64,000 nt of DNA, taken from NCBI RefSeq assembly GCF_000196675.2, contig NC_015312.1:1054001-1118000 (forward strand), given 5' to 3'. Position 1 is the stretch's first letter. Each line of letters begins with the position of its first letter. The translations under genes were made by a program, and so were the position numbers. Source of the stretch: Pseudonocardia benzenivorans CB1190. Lineage in GTDB: Bacteria; Actinomycetota; Actinomycetes; Mycobacteriales; Pseudonocardiaceae. The notes below the pieces were generated by a model. The model ran no database searches and had not been told where the DNA came from. It saw only the letters and a list, made by a program, of their open reading frames with translations. Of the stretch, positions 33,867-42,448 are shown piece by piece.

Positions 33867-35642
33867 ATGAGCGACGAGCCCGACGTTCCTCCTGGTCGGG
33901 GTGCCGACGGGCGGCACGGGAGGGCCGAGGTCGAGCCGGCCGACACCGCTTCCGGGCCCGCGGCCGACGGCGTCGAGTCCTCGGGGCGGCACCAGCGCGT
34001 CGGACCGGCGCAGGCCGCCGAGGTCACGGACCCCACGGACCCCACGGACTCCTCTGGGCCGGCGACGGCCGCGGGCGGCGCCGCCGCCGTTCCTGCCGAG
34101 ACGCCGGGGGTGGCGACGCCCGCCGCGGACGGCGCCGACGCCGTTCCCGCCGAGGCGTCGGCCGGGCCACCACGGCTCGCCCCGCGCCCGCTGGAGCGCC
34201 CGGCCGTCGACCCGGGGGAGCGGTCGGCGTTCGGCCGCCCGTCCGGGGTCGAGGGCGGGTTCGCGCCGCTGCGCAACGGCTCGTCCGACGGACGGATCGC
34301 CGGCGCCGCCCCGCCGCCCGCGGCTCTCGCCGCGGCCTTCTCCCGCAGCCACGCCGACGTCGCGGGCCTGCAACGACCGCCGACGCCCGCGGGCGCGGTC
34401 GGCGAGCCCGGCGGCCCCGCGCTCTGGGACGGGCCCGGCGCCCCGGCCGACCGCGACCCCTGGCGCGATCCCGGCAGCGCGGCGCGCCTCGGCGAACCGG
34501 TGGAGGGCGACGCCGCACCCGACCGCGCCCCCGGTTCCGGTGCCCGGCTCAGCGTCCGGGAGGTGCTGTTCGGCAAGCGCGTGCATCCCCGCGCCCTCGC
34601 CCTGCTCGCGGTGATCGCGCTGGCCATCGGGGCGGTCGGGGGCGTCGTCGGGCACCTCACGGCGTCGGGCGCACAGGGCCTCACCGAGCCGGGCGCGACG
34701 CTCACGTCGACGTCGGACTCCAAGGAACGACCTCCCGGCTCGGTCGCCGACATCGCGGCACGGGTGCTGCCCGCCGTCGTGTCCATCGAGATCAAGGTCG
34801 GCGACCAGGGCGGGACGGGCTCGGGCGTCGTCATCGACCCGGCGGGCTACGTGCTGACCAACAACCACGTCGTCGCGCCTGCGGCCCAGGGCAACGGCGC
34901 GACGATCGAGGCGATCTTCAGCAACGGCCAGCGGATGCCCGCGGCGATCGTCGGCCGCGACCCGAAGACCGACCTCGCCGTGGTCAAGGTCGCCGTCGCC
35001 AACCCGACGGTGGCGCGGATCGGCTCGTCGTCGTCGCTGGCCGTCGGCGACGGGGTGCTCGCGATCGGGTCGCCCCTCGGCCTCGCGGGCACGGTGACCG
35101 ACGGCATCGTCAGCGCCGTCAACCGGCCCGTCCGGCTCGACAGCGGCGGCAGCGACACCAACGCGGTCATCGACGCCATCCAGACCGACGCCGCGATCAA
35201 CCCCGGCAACTCCGGCGGCCCGCTGGTCGACTCGACGGGCGCGGTCGTCGGCATCAACACGGCGATCCGCAGTCTCGGCCAGGGCGAGGGCGGGTCGATC
35301 GGCCTGGGCTTCGCCATCCCGATCGACGACGCCCGGCGCATCGCCGAGGCGCTCATCCGCGACGGCTCGGTCAAGCACGCCGACCTGGGCGTCAACGCGA
35401 AGTCGGTGACCGACGGCACGACCGACGGGGCGCAGGTGCAGAACGTCGTCGCCGGGGGAGCGGCGGCCGCGGCGGGCATCGTCGAGGGCGACGTCATCCT
35501 CAAGGTCGGCGACCGGACGATCGCGGGTGCCGACGAGCTCGTCGTCGCCGTCCGCGAGCTGGCGCCGGGACAGAGCGTCCCGATCGAGCTGGTCCGCGAC
35601 GGGCGGCCACTCACCGTCACGGCCGTGCTGGCCTCGGACTGA
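33867..35642 (+). CDS. htrA: HtrA/DegP-type membrane serine protease with PDZ domain
   Basis: 591 residues from ATG 33867. A long, disordered cytoplasmic part (residues 1 to ~230, rich in Ala, Pro and Gly) is followed by one membrane helix at ~244-266. The trypsin-like protease domain has the complete triad H334 (LTNNHVV), D369 (KTDLAVV) and S449 (GNSGGPL), and a PDZ domain occupies ~500-591. The catalytic domain faces outside. In mycobacteria HtrA (Rv1223, about 528 aa) belongs to the SigE regulon and handles misfolded envelope proteins; here it may also process RseA. Starts upstream of 33867 exist in frame but lack a ribosome site. Confidence 0.94.
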   Translation: MSDEPDVPPGRGADGRHGRAEVEPADTASGPAADGVESSGRHQRVGPAQAAEVTDPTDPTDSSGPATAAGGAAAVPAETPGVATPAADGADAVPAEASAGPPRLAPRPLERPAVDPGERSAFGRPSGVEGGFAPLRNGSSDGRIAGAAPPPAALAAAFSRSHADVAGLQRPPTPAGAVGEPGGPALWDGPGAPADRDPWRDPGSAARLGEPVEGDAAPDRAPGSGARLSVREVLFGKRVHPRALALLAVIALAIGAVGGVVGHLTASGAQGLTEPGATLTSTSDSKERPPGSVADIAARVLPAVVSIEIKVGDQGGTGSGVVIDPAGYVLTNNHVVAPAAQGNGATIEAIFSNGQRMPAAIVGRDPKTDLAVVKVAVANPTVARIGSSSSLAVGDGVLAIGSPLGLAGTVTDGIVSAVNRPVRLDSGGSDTNAVIDAIQTDAAINPGNSGGPLVDSTGAVVGINTAIRSLGQGEGGSIGLGFAIPIDDARRIAEALIRDGSVKHADLGVNAKSVTDGTTDGAQVQNVVAGGAAAAAGIVEGDVILKVGDRTIAGADELVVAVRELAPGQSVPIELVRDGRPLTVTAVLASD

Positions 35643-35680
35643 CGGTCGACCGACGCGGAGTCGCAGGTAGGATCGGCGAC

Positions 35681-36112
35681 GTGTTCGACAGCGTCGGCTG
35701 GGGCGAGATCCTGGTGCTCGTCGTGGCGGGGCTCTTCATCCTCGGTCCCGAGCGCCTCCCCGGTGCGGCCGCGTGGCTCGGCAGGACCATCCGTCAGGTC
35801 CGCGAGTACGCCACCGGCGCGCGCGACCAGCTGCAGAAGGAGCTCGGCCCGGAGTTCGACGAGCTGCGCAAGCCGCTGGAGGACCTGCGGAGCCTGCGCG
35901 ACTTCAACCCGCGCACGGCCGTCCGCCGCACGCTGTTCGACGACGGTCCCTCCCGGCCGGTGAGCCTGGAGAAGCCCAACGGCTTCGCGGTCGCGGGCGA
36001 CGGCACGCAGGTCAACCAGGCCCCAGGCGGAGCGGCGACCAACGGCTCGGCTCCGGCCGCCACGCCGTTGGCCCCGAACGAGCGTCCCCCGATCGACCCG
36101 GACGCCACGTGA
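35681..36112 (+). CDS. tatB: Sec-independent translocase component TatB
   Basis: 143 residues from GTG 35681. The N-terminal membrane helix is [20 protein letters not shown] and the conserved [11 protein letters not shown] hinge follows. An amphipathic helix (residues ~25-60) comes next, then a disordered Pro/Ala-rich tail. TatB recruits twin-arginine substrates to the TatABC complex in the cytoplasmic membrane. The length and position after htrA match M. tuberculosis tatB (131 aa). The next gene starts 4 bp after its stop. Confidence 0.93.
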   Translation: MFDSVGWGEILVLVVAGLFILGPERLPGAAAWLGRTIRQVREYATGARDQLQKELGPEFDELRKPLEDLRSLRDFNPRTAVRRTLFDDGPSRPVSLEKPNGFAVAGDGTQVNQAPGGAATNGSAPAATPLAPNERPPIDPDAT

Positions 36113-36116
36113 CCGC

Positions 36117-36872
36117 GTGACCGACCCTCGCCCGGCCGCGCCGACCCCCGCCATGGCGGGCACGGGCGGCCCGGCGAACGACGCCGCGGCGGCGGACGGC
36201 GCGGCGACGGAGGACGTCCGGCTCGCGGTCTACCGGCACTTCGCCGAGACCGGTGACGCGCCGTCGCCGGCGGACCTGGCGACCCGGACGGGGTGGTCCG
36301 CAGCGGTCGTCAGGGCGGCGCTGGAGCGGCTGCACGACCGTCGCGATCTCGTTCTCGATCCCGGCGACCGCGTCCGCGTCGTGCTGGCCCATCCCTTCGC
36401 CTCGGTGCCGCTGGGCTTCTCGGTGATGGGGGCGCGCACGCTGTGGTGGGGCGGCTGCGCGTGGGACTCCTTCGCGATCCCGCACCTGCTCGACGCCGAG
36501 CCCGAGGTGCTCGTCGCGACCCGGTGCCCGGCCTGCGCGGCCCCGCACGCCTGGTCCGTCGACAGAAAGGCGCCGCCCGACGGCGACCAGGTCGCCCATT
36601 TCCTCACCCCGACCGCGCGCATCTGGGACGACGTCGTGCACGCCTGCTCCCACCAGCGGCTCTTCTGCTCGACCCACTGCGTCGACGCCTGGCTGGCGGC
36701 CACCGGACGCCCGCGCGGGTACGTGCTGGACCTGCCGACGCTCTGGCGGCTGGCCCGCGGCTGGTACGTCGGGCGTATGGACCGCGGGTACGTCCGGCGC
36801 GAGCCCGTCGCCGCGGCCGCCTACTTCGCCGAGGTCGGCCTCCGCGGCCCCTTCTGGGGCCTCCCGGCCTGA
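36117..36872 (+). CDS. MerB-like alkylmercury lyase family protein
   Basis: 251 residues from GTG 36117. After ~35 disordered residues comes a winged-helix-like segment (ADLATRTGWSAAVVRAALER), then the MerB core. WWGGCAWDSF holds C114 and D117, equivalent to catalytic Cys96 and Asp99 of MerB. C174 or C178 in LFCSTHCVDAW stands for Cys159. MerB protonolyses carbon-mercury bonds. An additional C137-x2-C140 pair (RCPACAAPH) is unusual. No merA, merR or merT is nearby, and the gene sits directly behind tatB. It may therefore be a housekeeping relative with another substrate; the catalytic residues argue that it is an active enzyme. Confidence 0.75.
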   Translation: MTDPRPAAPTPAMAGTGGPANDAAAADGAATEDVRLAVYRHFAETGDAPSPADLATRTGWSAAVVRAALERLHDRRDLVLDPGDRVRVVLAHPFASVPLGFSVMGARTLWWGGCAWDSFAIPHLLDAEPEVLVATRCPACAAPHAWSVDRKAPPDGDQVAHFLTPTARIWDDVVHACSHQRLFCSTHCVDAWLAATGRPRGYVLDLPTLWRLARGWYVGRMDRGYVRREPVAAAAYFAEVGLRGPFWGLPA

Positions 36873-36945
36873 CCGGCCCCGGCCCCGTGTCCGGGACCGC
36901 CGACTGGTCGCGGTCGGCGACGGCTGCCACTCACAGGGGCGCCAC

Positions 36946-38334
36946 TCACAGGAGGGGTGGGCGGCGCAGGTGGTGGTCGGTCGCCTGCTCGAAGGCGTAT
37001 GCCGCCGTCAGGACCCGGGCGTCGGCGTGGCGGGGGCCGACGATCTGCAGGCCGATCGGCAGCCCGGCGGCCGTGAAGCCGCATGGAACGCTGGCGGCGG
37101 GCTGCTGCGTCATGTTGAACGGGTAGGTGAACGGGGTCCACGTCGTCCAACGCCGCCCGTCGGGCGACTCCTGCCCGGCCCGGAACGCGGCGATGGGCAG
37201 GGTCGGCGTGAGCAGCACGTCGTGGCGCTGGTGGAACTCGTTCATCAGGCTGCCGAGGTCGTTGCGGACGGCCATCGCGGTGAGGTACTCGACCGCGCTG
37301 ACCTTCTCGCCCTGGGTCGCGATGTCGACGAGCCCCGGGTCCATCCGGGACCGCGCAGCGGCGTCGAGCGCCTCCATCGACTTCGCCGCACCGGTGAACC
37401 ACAGGGTCTCGAACGCCTCGACGGGGTCGGCGAAGCCGGGATCGACGTACTCCACGGTCGCGCCGAGCGAGGCGAAGACGCCGGCGGCGGCCTCGACGGC
37501 GGCCCGGACCTCGGCGTCGACATCGACGTGGCCGAGCGTCGGGCTCACCGCGACCCGCAGGCCGGACACGCCGTCGCCTTGCGCGTCGACGCAGCGGCGG
37601 ACGGGTGTCGGCAGCGCCCATGGGTCGCGGACGTCGAACCCGGAGATCACGTCGAGCAGCAGCGCGGCGTCGGCGACGGTGCGCGTCATCGGGCCGACGT
37701 GGGCCAGCGTGCCGAAGGGGCTGGCGGGGTGGTGCGGGACGCGGCCGTAGGTGGGCTTGTGCGCGACGGTCCCGGTGAACCCGGCGGGGATGCGGACGGA
37801 CCCGCCGCCGTCGGTGCCCAGCGACAGGGCGCCCATTCCGAGCCCGACGGCCGCCGCGCTCCCGCCCGACGAGCCGCCCGCCGTCAGCGTGGGGTCCCAC
37901 GGGTTGCCGGTGACGCCGGTCAGCGGCGAGTCGGTGACGCCCTTCCAGGCCAGCTCGGGCGTCGTCGTCTTGCCGATCAGCACCGCGCCCTGCTCGCGAA
38001 CGCGTGCCACGGGCGGGCCGTCGACCTCGCCCGGCGCCGGGTCGGAGGTGACCGAGCCGCGCCGGGTCGGCCAGCCGGCCGTCAGCAGGATGTCCTTGAT
38101 CGAGGTCGGCACGCCGTCGAGCACGCCGCACGGCGCACCGCGTCGCCAACGCTCCTCCGACTCCCGGGCCGCCGCGAGCGCGCCCGCCTCGTCGACCAGG
38201 CAGAACGCGTTGACGTGCGGGTCGAGCCGGGAGATGCGCTCCAGGGCGTCGCGGGTCGCCTCGACGGGGGAGAGCTCGCCCGTCCGGTAGGCGGTGAGCA
38301 GTTCGGTGGCCGAGAGGTCGGCGGTGGAGCTCAT
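36946..38334 (-). CDS. Amidase (amidase signature family)
   Basis: 462 residues. The amidase-signature Ser-cisSer-Lys triad is complete: K80 (TSIKDILL), S155 (GGSSGGSA) and S179 (GTDGGGSV). It hydrolyses a carboxamide or related C-N bond; the family is broad (GatA-like, aryl, nicotinamide and other amidases), so the substrate cannot be read from sequence. It has no partner GatB or GatC. Its start overlaps the stop of the dehydrogenase gene (ATGA at 38331-38334), so both form one operon. That operon is driven from the operator region at 39345-39383. Confidence 0.9.
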   Translation of the reverse strand: MSSTADLSATELLTAYRTGELSPVEATRDALERISRLDPHVNAFCLVDEAGALAAARESEERWRRGAPCGVLDGVPTSIKDILLTAGWPTRRGSVTSDPAPGEVDGPPVARVREQGAVLIGKTTTPELAWKGVTDSPLTGVTGNPWDPTLTAGGSSGGSAAAVGLGMGALSLGTDGGGSVRIPAGFTGTVAHKPTYGRVPHHPASPFGTLAHVGPMTRTVADAALLLDVISGFDVRDPWALPTPVRRCVDAQGDGVSGLRVAVSPTLGHVDVDAEVRAAVEAAAGVFASLGATVEYVDPGFADPVEAFETLWFTGAAKSMEALDAAARSRMDPGLVDIATQGEKVSAVEYLTAMAVRNDLGSLMNEFHQRHDVLLTPTLPIAAFRAGQESPDGRRWTTWTPFTYPFNMTQQPAASVPCGFTAAGLPIGLQIVGPRHADARVLTAAYAFEQATDHHLRRPPLL

Positions 38335-39344
38335 CGGTGCCTTTCCGAGACGTAGCCGCGGTTCTTGTCGACGACGTTGCGCAACGGCCTGCCGTCGCGG
38401 CTGCGGGCGAGGTTGTCGGCGAACAGCGCGACGAGGTTGTCACGCCATCCCGTGGTGTCGCCGGACATGTGCGGGGAGACGATCACGTTCGGCATCGTCC
38501 ACAGTGGAGAATCAGCCGGCAGCGGCTCGGTCTCGAAGACGTCGAGGGCGGCGCCCGCGATGCGGCCCTGCTCGAGCGCGGCGACGAGATCGGCCTGGAC
38601 GACGAGCGGGCCCCGGCCGACGTTGATCACCCGCGCGCGGCGGGGGAGCAGGTCGATCGCCGCGGCGTCGAGCAGGCCGCGGGTGCGGTCGGTGAGCGGC
38701 GCGGCGAGCACGAGGGTGTCGGCCTCGGGGAGCAGCGCGGGCAGGTCGTCGATGGCGTGCACGCCGTCGGACGCGGTGCGCCCCACGAGGTCGACGCGCT
38801 GCCCGATCGCGGTGAGCATCGCCGCGACGGCCCGTCCGATCGGCCCGCCCCCGACGACGACGGCCCGCGTCCCCGCGACGTCCTCGGTCTCGCGGTGGTG
38901 CCACTCGCGGCACGCCTGCTGGGCGAGGGTGCGGGGCAGGTCCTTGGCGAAGGCCAGCACCAGCCCCGCGACGTACTCGGCGATCGGGGTGTCGAAGACC
39001 CCGCGCGAGTTCGTCAGGACGACGTCGGACTCGACGAGTCCCGGGAAGATCAGGCGGTCGACGCCCGCGCTCGCGGTGTGCACCCACCGGACGGCGTCGG
39101 CGGCCGCCCAGCAGTCGCGCACGGCGTCGGAGGTGAAGTCCCACACGAGCAGGGTGTCGGCCCCGGGCAGGGCCGCGGGCAGCTCGTCGGCCGTCGCGAG
39201 CCGGACGTCGGCGTCGCCGAGGACGTCGGTGACGGCTGCGTCGAGCCCGGGCGGCGTGTCGCCGGCGTGCAGCACAGCAATAGACCTCTGACCTGCGGAG
39301 ACGGTCAACTGCGAGGTCCTCTCGGGCGTGGGCCGGGGCGGCAA
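38331..39344 (-). CDS. D-2-hydroxyacid dehydrogenase family protein
   Basis: 337 residues if the TTG at 39344 is used. GTG 39275 (with AGAGG upstream) is the alternative but would remove the first strand. The NAD-binding site is VVVGGGPIGRAVAAML (near residue 160). The catalytic Arg is in INVGRGPLV, the Glu in LDVFETEPL, and the His in VSPHMSGDTTGW. It reduces a 2-keto acid to a D-2-hydroxy acid, or the reverse. Together with the downstream amidase it forms a two-gene operon divergent from the DUF3830 operon. A promoter TTGACA-N17-TAGCGT (minus strand, 39379-39350) places the transcript start almost at the TTG. Confidence 0.85.
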   Translation of the reverse strand: MPPRPTPERTSQLTVSAGQRSIAVLHAGDTPPGLDAAVTDVLGDADVRLATADELPAALPGADTLLVWDFTSDAVRDCWAAADAVRWVHTASAGVDRLIFPGLVESDVVLTNSRGVFDTPIAEYVAGLVLAFAKDLPRTLAQQACREWHHRETEDVAGTRAVVVGGGPIGRAVAAMLTAIGQRVDLVGRTASDGVHAIDDLPALLPEADTLVLAAPLTDRTRGLLDAAAIDLLPRRARVINVGRGPLVVQADLVAALEQGRIAGAALDVFETEPLPADSPLWTMPNVIVSPHMSGDTTGWRDNLVALFADNLARSRDGRPLRNVVDKNRGYVSERHR

Positions 39345-39383
39345 TTGACACGCTAGGAAGCCCTCGTATGATTGTCAACAATC
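39345..39383. promoter_or_regulatory. Overlapping divergent promoters with GntR-type operator
   Basis: The operator GATTGTCAACAATC (39370-39383) is a perfect 6-2-6 palindrome. Plus-strand promoter: TTGACA 39345-39350, 16 bp, TATGAT 39367-39372, towards the DUF3830 gene; the operator overlaps its -10 box. Minus-strand promoter: TTGACA (39379-39374), 17 bp, TAGCGT (39355-39350), towards the dehydrogenase-amidase operon; the operator contains its -35 box. One bound repressor would block both. TTGT..ACAA cores are typical of FCD-type GntR proteins, and such a regulator is encoded at 41557. Confidence 0.7.
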
Positions 39384-39437
39384 AGCGGCATTGTGGCCTC
39401 TGGCTCCCACACGGTCCTTCAGCTCGGGGTGATCCTC

Positions 39438-39953
39438 TTGTCCAAGCTCATCCGCATCACGCTCGCCAAGCGGGGCGTCTCCTGCGTGGCGGAGCTGCTG
39501 GAGAAGGAGGCACCGCGCACCTCGGCGGCGGTCTGGGAGGCCCTGGGCCGGGGCGATCTGGGTGGCGACGCGCAGCACGCGAAGTACGCGCGCAACGAGG
39601 TCTACACGATGGTCCCGCGCTTCGGCGACGAGATCGGCTACGAGAACACCACGGTCACGCCCATCCCGGGGGACGTCGTCTACTTCTCCTTCTCCGGCGG
39701 GATGCTCGACCAGTCGTTCAAGGCCGACCAGAACATCGACCACCTCCCCGGGGTGATCGATCTGGCCATCTTCTACGGTCGTAACAACCTCCTGCTCAAC
39801 GGCGATGTCGGGTGGGTGCCGGGCAACGTCTACGCCACGATCGTCGAGGGTCTCGACGTGATGGCGGAGGCGTGTCACGACGTGTGGCGGTCCGGCAGCG
39901 TGGGTGAGCGGCTCGTGTACTCGCGGCTGACGGGCTCGTCGGGTACCGACTGA
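39438..39953 (+). CDS. DUF3830 family protein
   Basis: 171 residues if translation starts at TTG 39438 (MSKLIRITLAKRGVSCVAEL). GTG 39429 would add three residues; starts further upstream lie in the operator. The DUF3830 fold is cyclophilin-like, with conserved HAKYARNEVYTMVP and ending near ACHDVWRSG. Biochemical function is unknown. In other genomes DUF3830 genes are found beside Asp/Glu-racemase-type enzymes, amidases and GntR regulators, as here (recollection). It is followed 15 bp later by the first maleate-isomerase-like gene, so they are co-transcribed from the divergent promoter region. Confidence 0.8.
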   Translation: MSKLIRITLAKRGVSCVAELLEKEAPRTSAAVWEALGRGDLGGDAQHAKYARNEVYTMVPRFGDEIGYENTTVTPIPGDVVYFSFSGGMLDQSFKADQNIDHLPGVIDLAIFYGRNNLLLNGDVGWVPGNVYATIVEGLDVMAEACHDVWRSGSVGERLVYSRLTGSSGTD

Positions 39954-39968
39954 TCGAAGGGGGCGCGC

Positions 39969-40736
39969 ATGCCCACCGAGCTCTCCGTCGGACTCGTCGA
40001 GTCCACGCCGGAGGAGAACCAGCCCGGCATCGGAGTGGTCGCGCCCTTCGACTTCGCGCTCGATCGTGAGCTCTGGCGATGGGCTCCCGACGACGTCTCG
40101 CTCTACCTCACGCGGCTCCCGTTCTTCACCACTCCCGTGACCGTGGAGATGGCCGTCGCGATCGGCGACCGGCGGGCCCTGCGCCGCGCCACCCGCGACG
40201 TCCTCACCCCGCAGCCCGGGGTGGTGACATTCGCCTGCACGTCGGGCAGCTTCGTCGGCGGGGCGAGCGGCGAGTTCGTGCTGCGCCGGACGATGCTCGA
40301 GGCCGGTGCGCCCACGGTGTCGACGACGTCGGGTGCCCTCGTGGAGGCCCTGCAGCTGCTGGGTGTCCGGCGGCTCGCCGTCGCGACGCCCTACATCGAC
40401 GCCGTGACCGACCGGCTGGCGTCGTTCCTCGCCGAGCACGAGGTGGAGACCGTCGCCCGGCAGGGGCTGGGGCTGCTGGGCAACATCTGGCGGGTCACCT
40501 ACGACGAGGTCGTCGAGATCGTCCGTGCCGTCGACCGCCCCGACGCGGAGGCGCTGTTCATCAGCTGCACCAACCTGCCCACCTACGACGTCATCGAGCC
40601 GCTGGAGCGTGCGCTGGGCAAGCCCGTCATCACCGCGAACCAGGTGACGATGTGGGCCGCGCTGCGGGCGATCGGGCGCGACGCGGTGGGCGGCGGGACC
40701 CTGCTGAGGACACCCCATCGGCTGTCGGTGGCTTGA
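39969..40736 (+). CDS. Maleate isomerase / arylmalonate decarboxylase-like protein 1
   Basis: 255 residues of the Asp/Glu racemase superfamily, maleate isomerase-arylmalonate decarboxylase branch. Both catalytic-type cysteines are present: C90 in TFACTSGSFVGG and C200 in FISCTNLPTYD. Two cysteines suit a racemase or cis-trans isomerase mechanism, whereas arylmalonate decarboxylase keeps only the second. The substrate is not predictable; a small dicarboxylic acid is likely. AAGGGGGCGCGC precedes ATG 39969. Its stop codon lies inside the -35 box of the next promoter. Confidence 0.82.
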   Translation: MPTELSVGLVESTPEENQPGIGVVAPFDFALDRELWRWAPDDVSLYLTRLPFFTTPVTVEMAVAIGDRRALRRATRDVLTPQPGVVTFACTSGSFVGGASGEFVLRRTMLEAGAPTVSTTSGALVEALQLLGVRRLAVATPYIDAVTDRLASFLAEHEVETVARQGLGLLGNIWRVTYDEVVEIVRAVDRPDAEALFISCTNLPTYDVIEPLERALGKPVITANQVTMWAALRAIGRDAVGGGTLLRTPHRLSVA

Positions 40737-40770
40737 CCGCACCGCACGTTTCGTAGGATTGTCGACAATC
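40733..40770 (+). promoter_or_regulatory. Promoter and operator in front of the second isomerase-like gene
   Basis: TTGACC (40733-40738), 15 bp, and TAGGAT (40754-40759) form a promoter. The perfect palindrome GATTGTCGACAATC (40757-40770) overlaps the -10 box and ends directly at the ATG at 40771. A transcript starting about 7 bp after the -10 box would have little or no leader, so the downstream gene is probably translated from a leaderless mRNA. Confidence 0.65.
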
Positions 40771-41505
40771 ATGACTGACGCTGCGACGACCGTCGGAATC
40801 CTGTACCCCGGCTACTCCGCCGAGGACGACTACCCGCGCGCCGAGGGCCTGCTGGGCGACGGCAGCAGGCTGCCGCTGGTGCACACCGAGATGCGCGAGG
40901 ACGCCCACCGCGTCGACGCGCTGCTCGACATCGGCGGCGACGAGGTCCTGGCCACCGGTGCCGCGCAGGTCGCGGCGAAGGCCGGTCCGCTGGACTCGAT
41001 CGTCTGGGCCTGCACGTCGGGCAGCTTCGTCTTCGGCTGGGACGGCGCGGCCGCGCAGGTCGCGGCGCTGCAGGAGGTCGCGGGCGTCCCGGCGTCGAGC
41101 ACGTCGTTCGCGTTCGTCGACGCGTGCCGCCGGCTCGGGGTCACCAGGGTCGCCGTCGGCGCCACCTACCCCGACGACGTCGCGGAGCGGTTCGTCGAGT
41201 TCCTCGGCACGGCGGGCATCAGTGTGCTGTCGCTGTCGGCGCGCGGGATCATCACGGCCGCGGAGGTCGGTACGCTGCCCGCCGACCTGGTGCTCGACTT
41301 CGCCGCGGCCGCCGACCACCCCGACGCACAGGCCGTCCTGCTGCCCGACACCGCGCTGCACACCGTCGAGCTGCTCGACGACCTCGACGCGCGCGTCGGC
41401 AAGCCGGTGCTGACGGCCAACCAGGTCAGCATCTGGCAGGGACTGCGGCTCGCGGGCGCCGACCGCGGTCGCCCCGGGCTCGGCGCGCTGTTCGCGGCGG
41501 GCTGA
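40771..41505 (+). CDS. Maleate isomerase-like protein 2, second cysteine missing
   Basis: 244 residues, a paralogue of the preceding gene (both keep CTSGSF and GKPV(I/L)TANQV). C81 matches C90 of protein 1. At the place of C200 it has aspartate (D193 in LLPDTALHT), so the two-cysteine mechanism cannot operate. This is also the reverse of arylmalonate decarboxylase, which lacks the first cysteine. It may be a non-catalytic partner of protein 1, or catalyse a different step with one Cys and an Asp. Start at ATG 40771, directly after the operator. The GntR gene follows 51 bp downstream. Confidence 0.78.
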   Translation: MTDAATTVGILYPGYSAEDDYPRAEGLLGDGSRLPLVHTEMREDAHRVDALLDIGGDEVLATGAAQVAAKAGPLDSIVWACTSGSFVFGWDGAAAQVAALQEVAGVPASSTSFAFVDACRRLGVTRVAVGATYPDDVAERFVEFLGTAGISVLSLSARGIITAAEVGTLPADLVLDFAAAADHPDAQAVLLPDTALHTVELLDDLDARVGKPVLTANQVSIWQGLRLAGADRGRPGLGALFAAG

Positions 41506-41556
41506 CCACCGGGCTGCGCCGACTTCCGGACCGGGCGGACGACGAGGAGACACGAG

Positions 41557-42273
41557 GTGGAGCTGGATCTGGGCGATCTCGAGCCGGTGAGCCGACGGTC
41601 CACCGCGGCCATCGTCGCCGACCGGCTGCGGCAGGCGATCATGCGCGGCACGCTGCCGCCGGGCACGCAGCTCGGTGAGGTCGAGCTCGCGACGCGTCTG
41701 GGGGTCAGCCGCGGTCCGTTGCGCGAGGCCATGCAGCGGCTCGTCGCCGAGGGCCTGCTGCGCAGCGAACGCCATCGCGGGCTGTTCGTCCGCGACCTCG
41801 ATGCCGCCGACGTGCGCGACGTCTACACCGCACGGGCGGCCGTCGAGCGGGCCGCCGGACTGCTGATCCTCGCGGGCGACCGGACCGCCGCGGTCACCGT
41901 CCTCAGCGCGGCGCTCGAGGAGATGGCGGCGGCCGCCGCGGCGGGCGACGCCGTCGGGCTCGCAGACGCCGACCACCGCTTCCACCACGAGCTCGTCGCC
42001 GCCTCGGGCAGCCCACGGCTGCGCCGGATGGCCGACGCGCTGCTCGTCGAGACCCGGATGTGCCTGGCCGCCCTGCAGCAGAACCCGGCCCCCGCCGCCG
42101 AGCTCGTCGAGGAACACCGCATCCTGCGCGACGCGGTGCGCGACGGCGACGCCGACCGCCTCGTCGCGACGCTCGAGACGCACATGGCGGACGCGGTGAC
42201 CCGCATCCTCGACGTGGCGCCCGTCGTCGGCAACGTGCCCACCGAGCCGACCCCGCCCGCGGGAGCCGCCTGA
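41557..42273 (+). CDS. GntR family regulator, FCD (FadR-like) subfamily
   Basis: 238 residues from GTG 41557. The N-terminal winged helix-turn-helix (residues ~15-80, VADRLRQAIMRGTLPPGTQL, LATRLGVSRGPLREAMQRL) is followed by an FCD helical effector domain. The FCD metal-ligand pattern is visible in DADHRFHHELV near residue 140 and EEHRILRDAV and ETHMADAV later. These domains usually bind carboxylates with a metal. Position within the island and three palindromes with TTGT..ACAA cores make it the likely repressor of all island operons, including its own (shared with isomerase-like protein 2). Confidence 0.88.
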   Translation: MELDLGDLEPVSRRSTAAIVADRLRQAIMRGTLPPGTQLGEVELATRLGVSRGPLREAMQRLVAEGLLRSERHRGLFVRDLDAADVRDVYTARAAVERAAGLLILAGDRTAAVTVLSAALEEMAAAAAAGDAVGLADADHRFHHELVAASGSPRLRRMADALLVETRMCLAALQQNPAPAAELVEEHRILRDAVRDGDADRLVATLETHMADAVTRILDVAPVVGNVPTEPTPPAGAA

Positions 42274-42318
42274 TCCCGCGTGCCCCGCCGCGCGGCCTTT
42301 CCGGTCTCGGCTCGCCGA

Positions 42319-42334
42319 ACCCCGTCGTCGGGGT
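42319..42334 (+). terminator. Hairpin after the GntR gene
   Basis: ACCCCG - TCGT - CGGGGT, a perfect 6-bp stem with a 4-nt loop, 46 bp after the GntR stop. There is no T-run. It may separate the isomerase-GntR unit from the carrier gene. Confidence 0.35.
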
Positions 42335-42448
42335 CTGCGCATGCAGGCGGGCGACCGCCGAACCCGCGCGGAGCGCTCCCGGCGTGAGCCGCACGTCACG
42401 GTCCGGCCCGGCGCGGCCCGCACTACGGTCGAAAGCCGTGACGGCACG

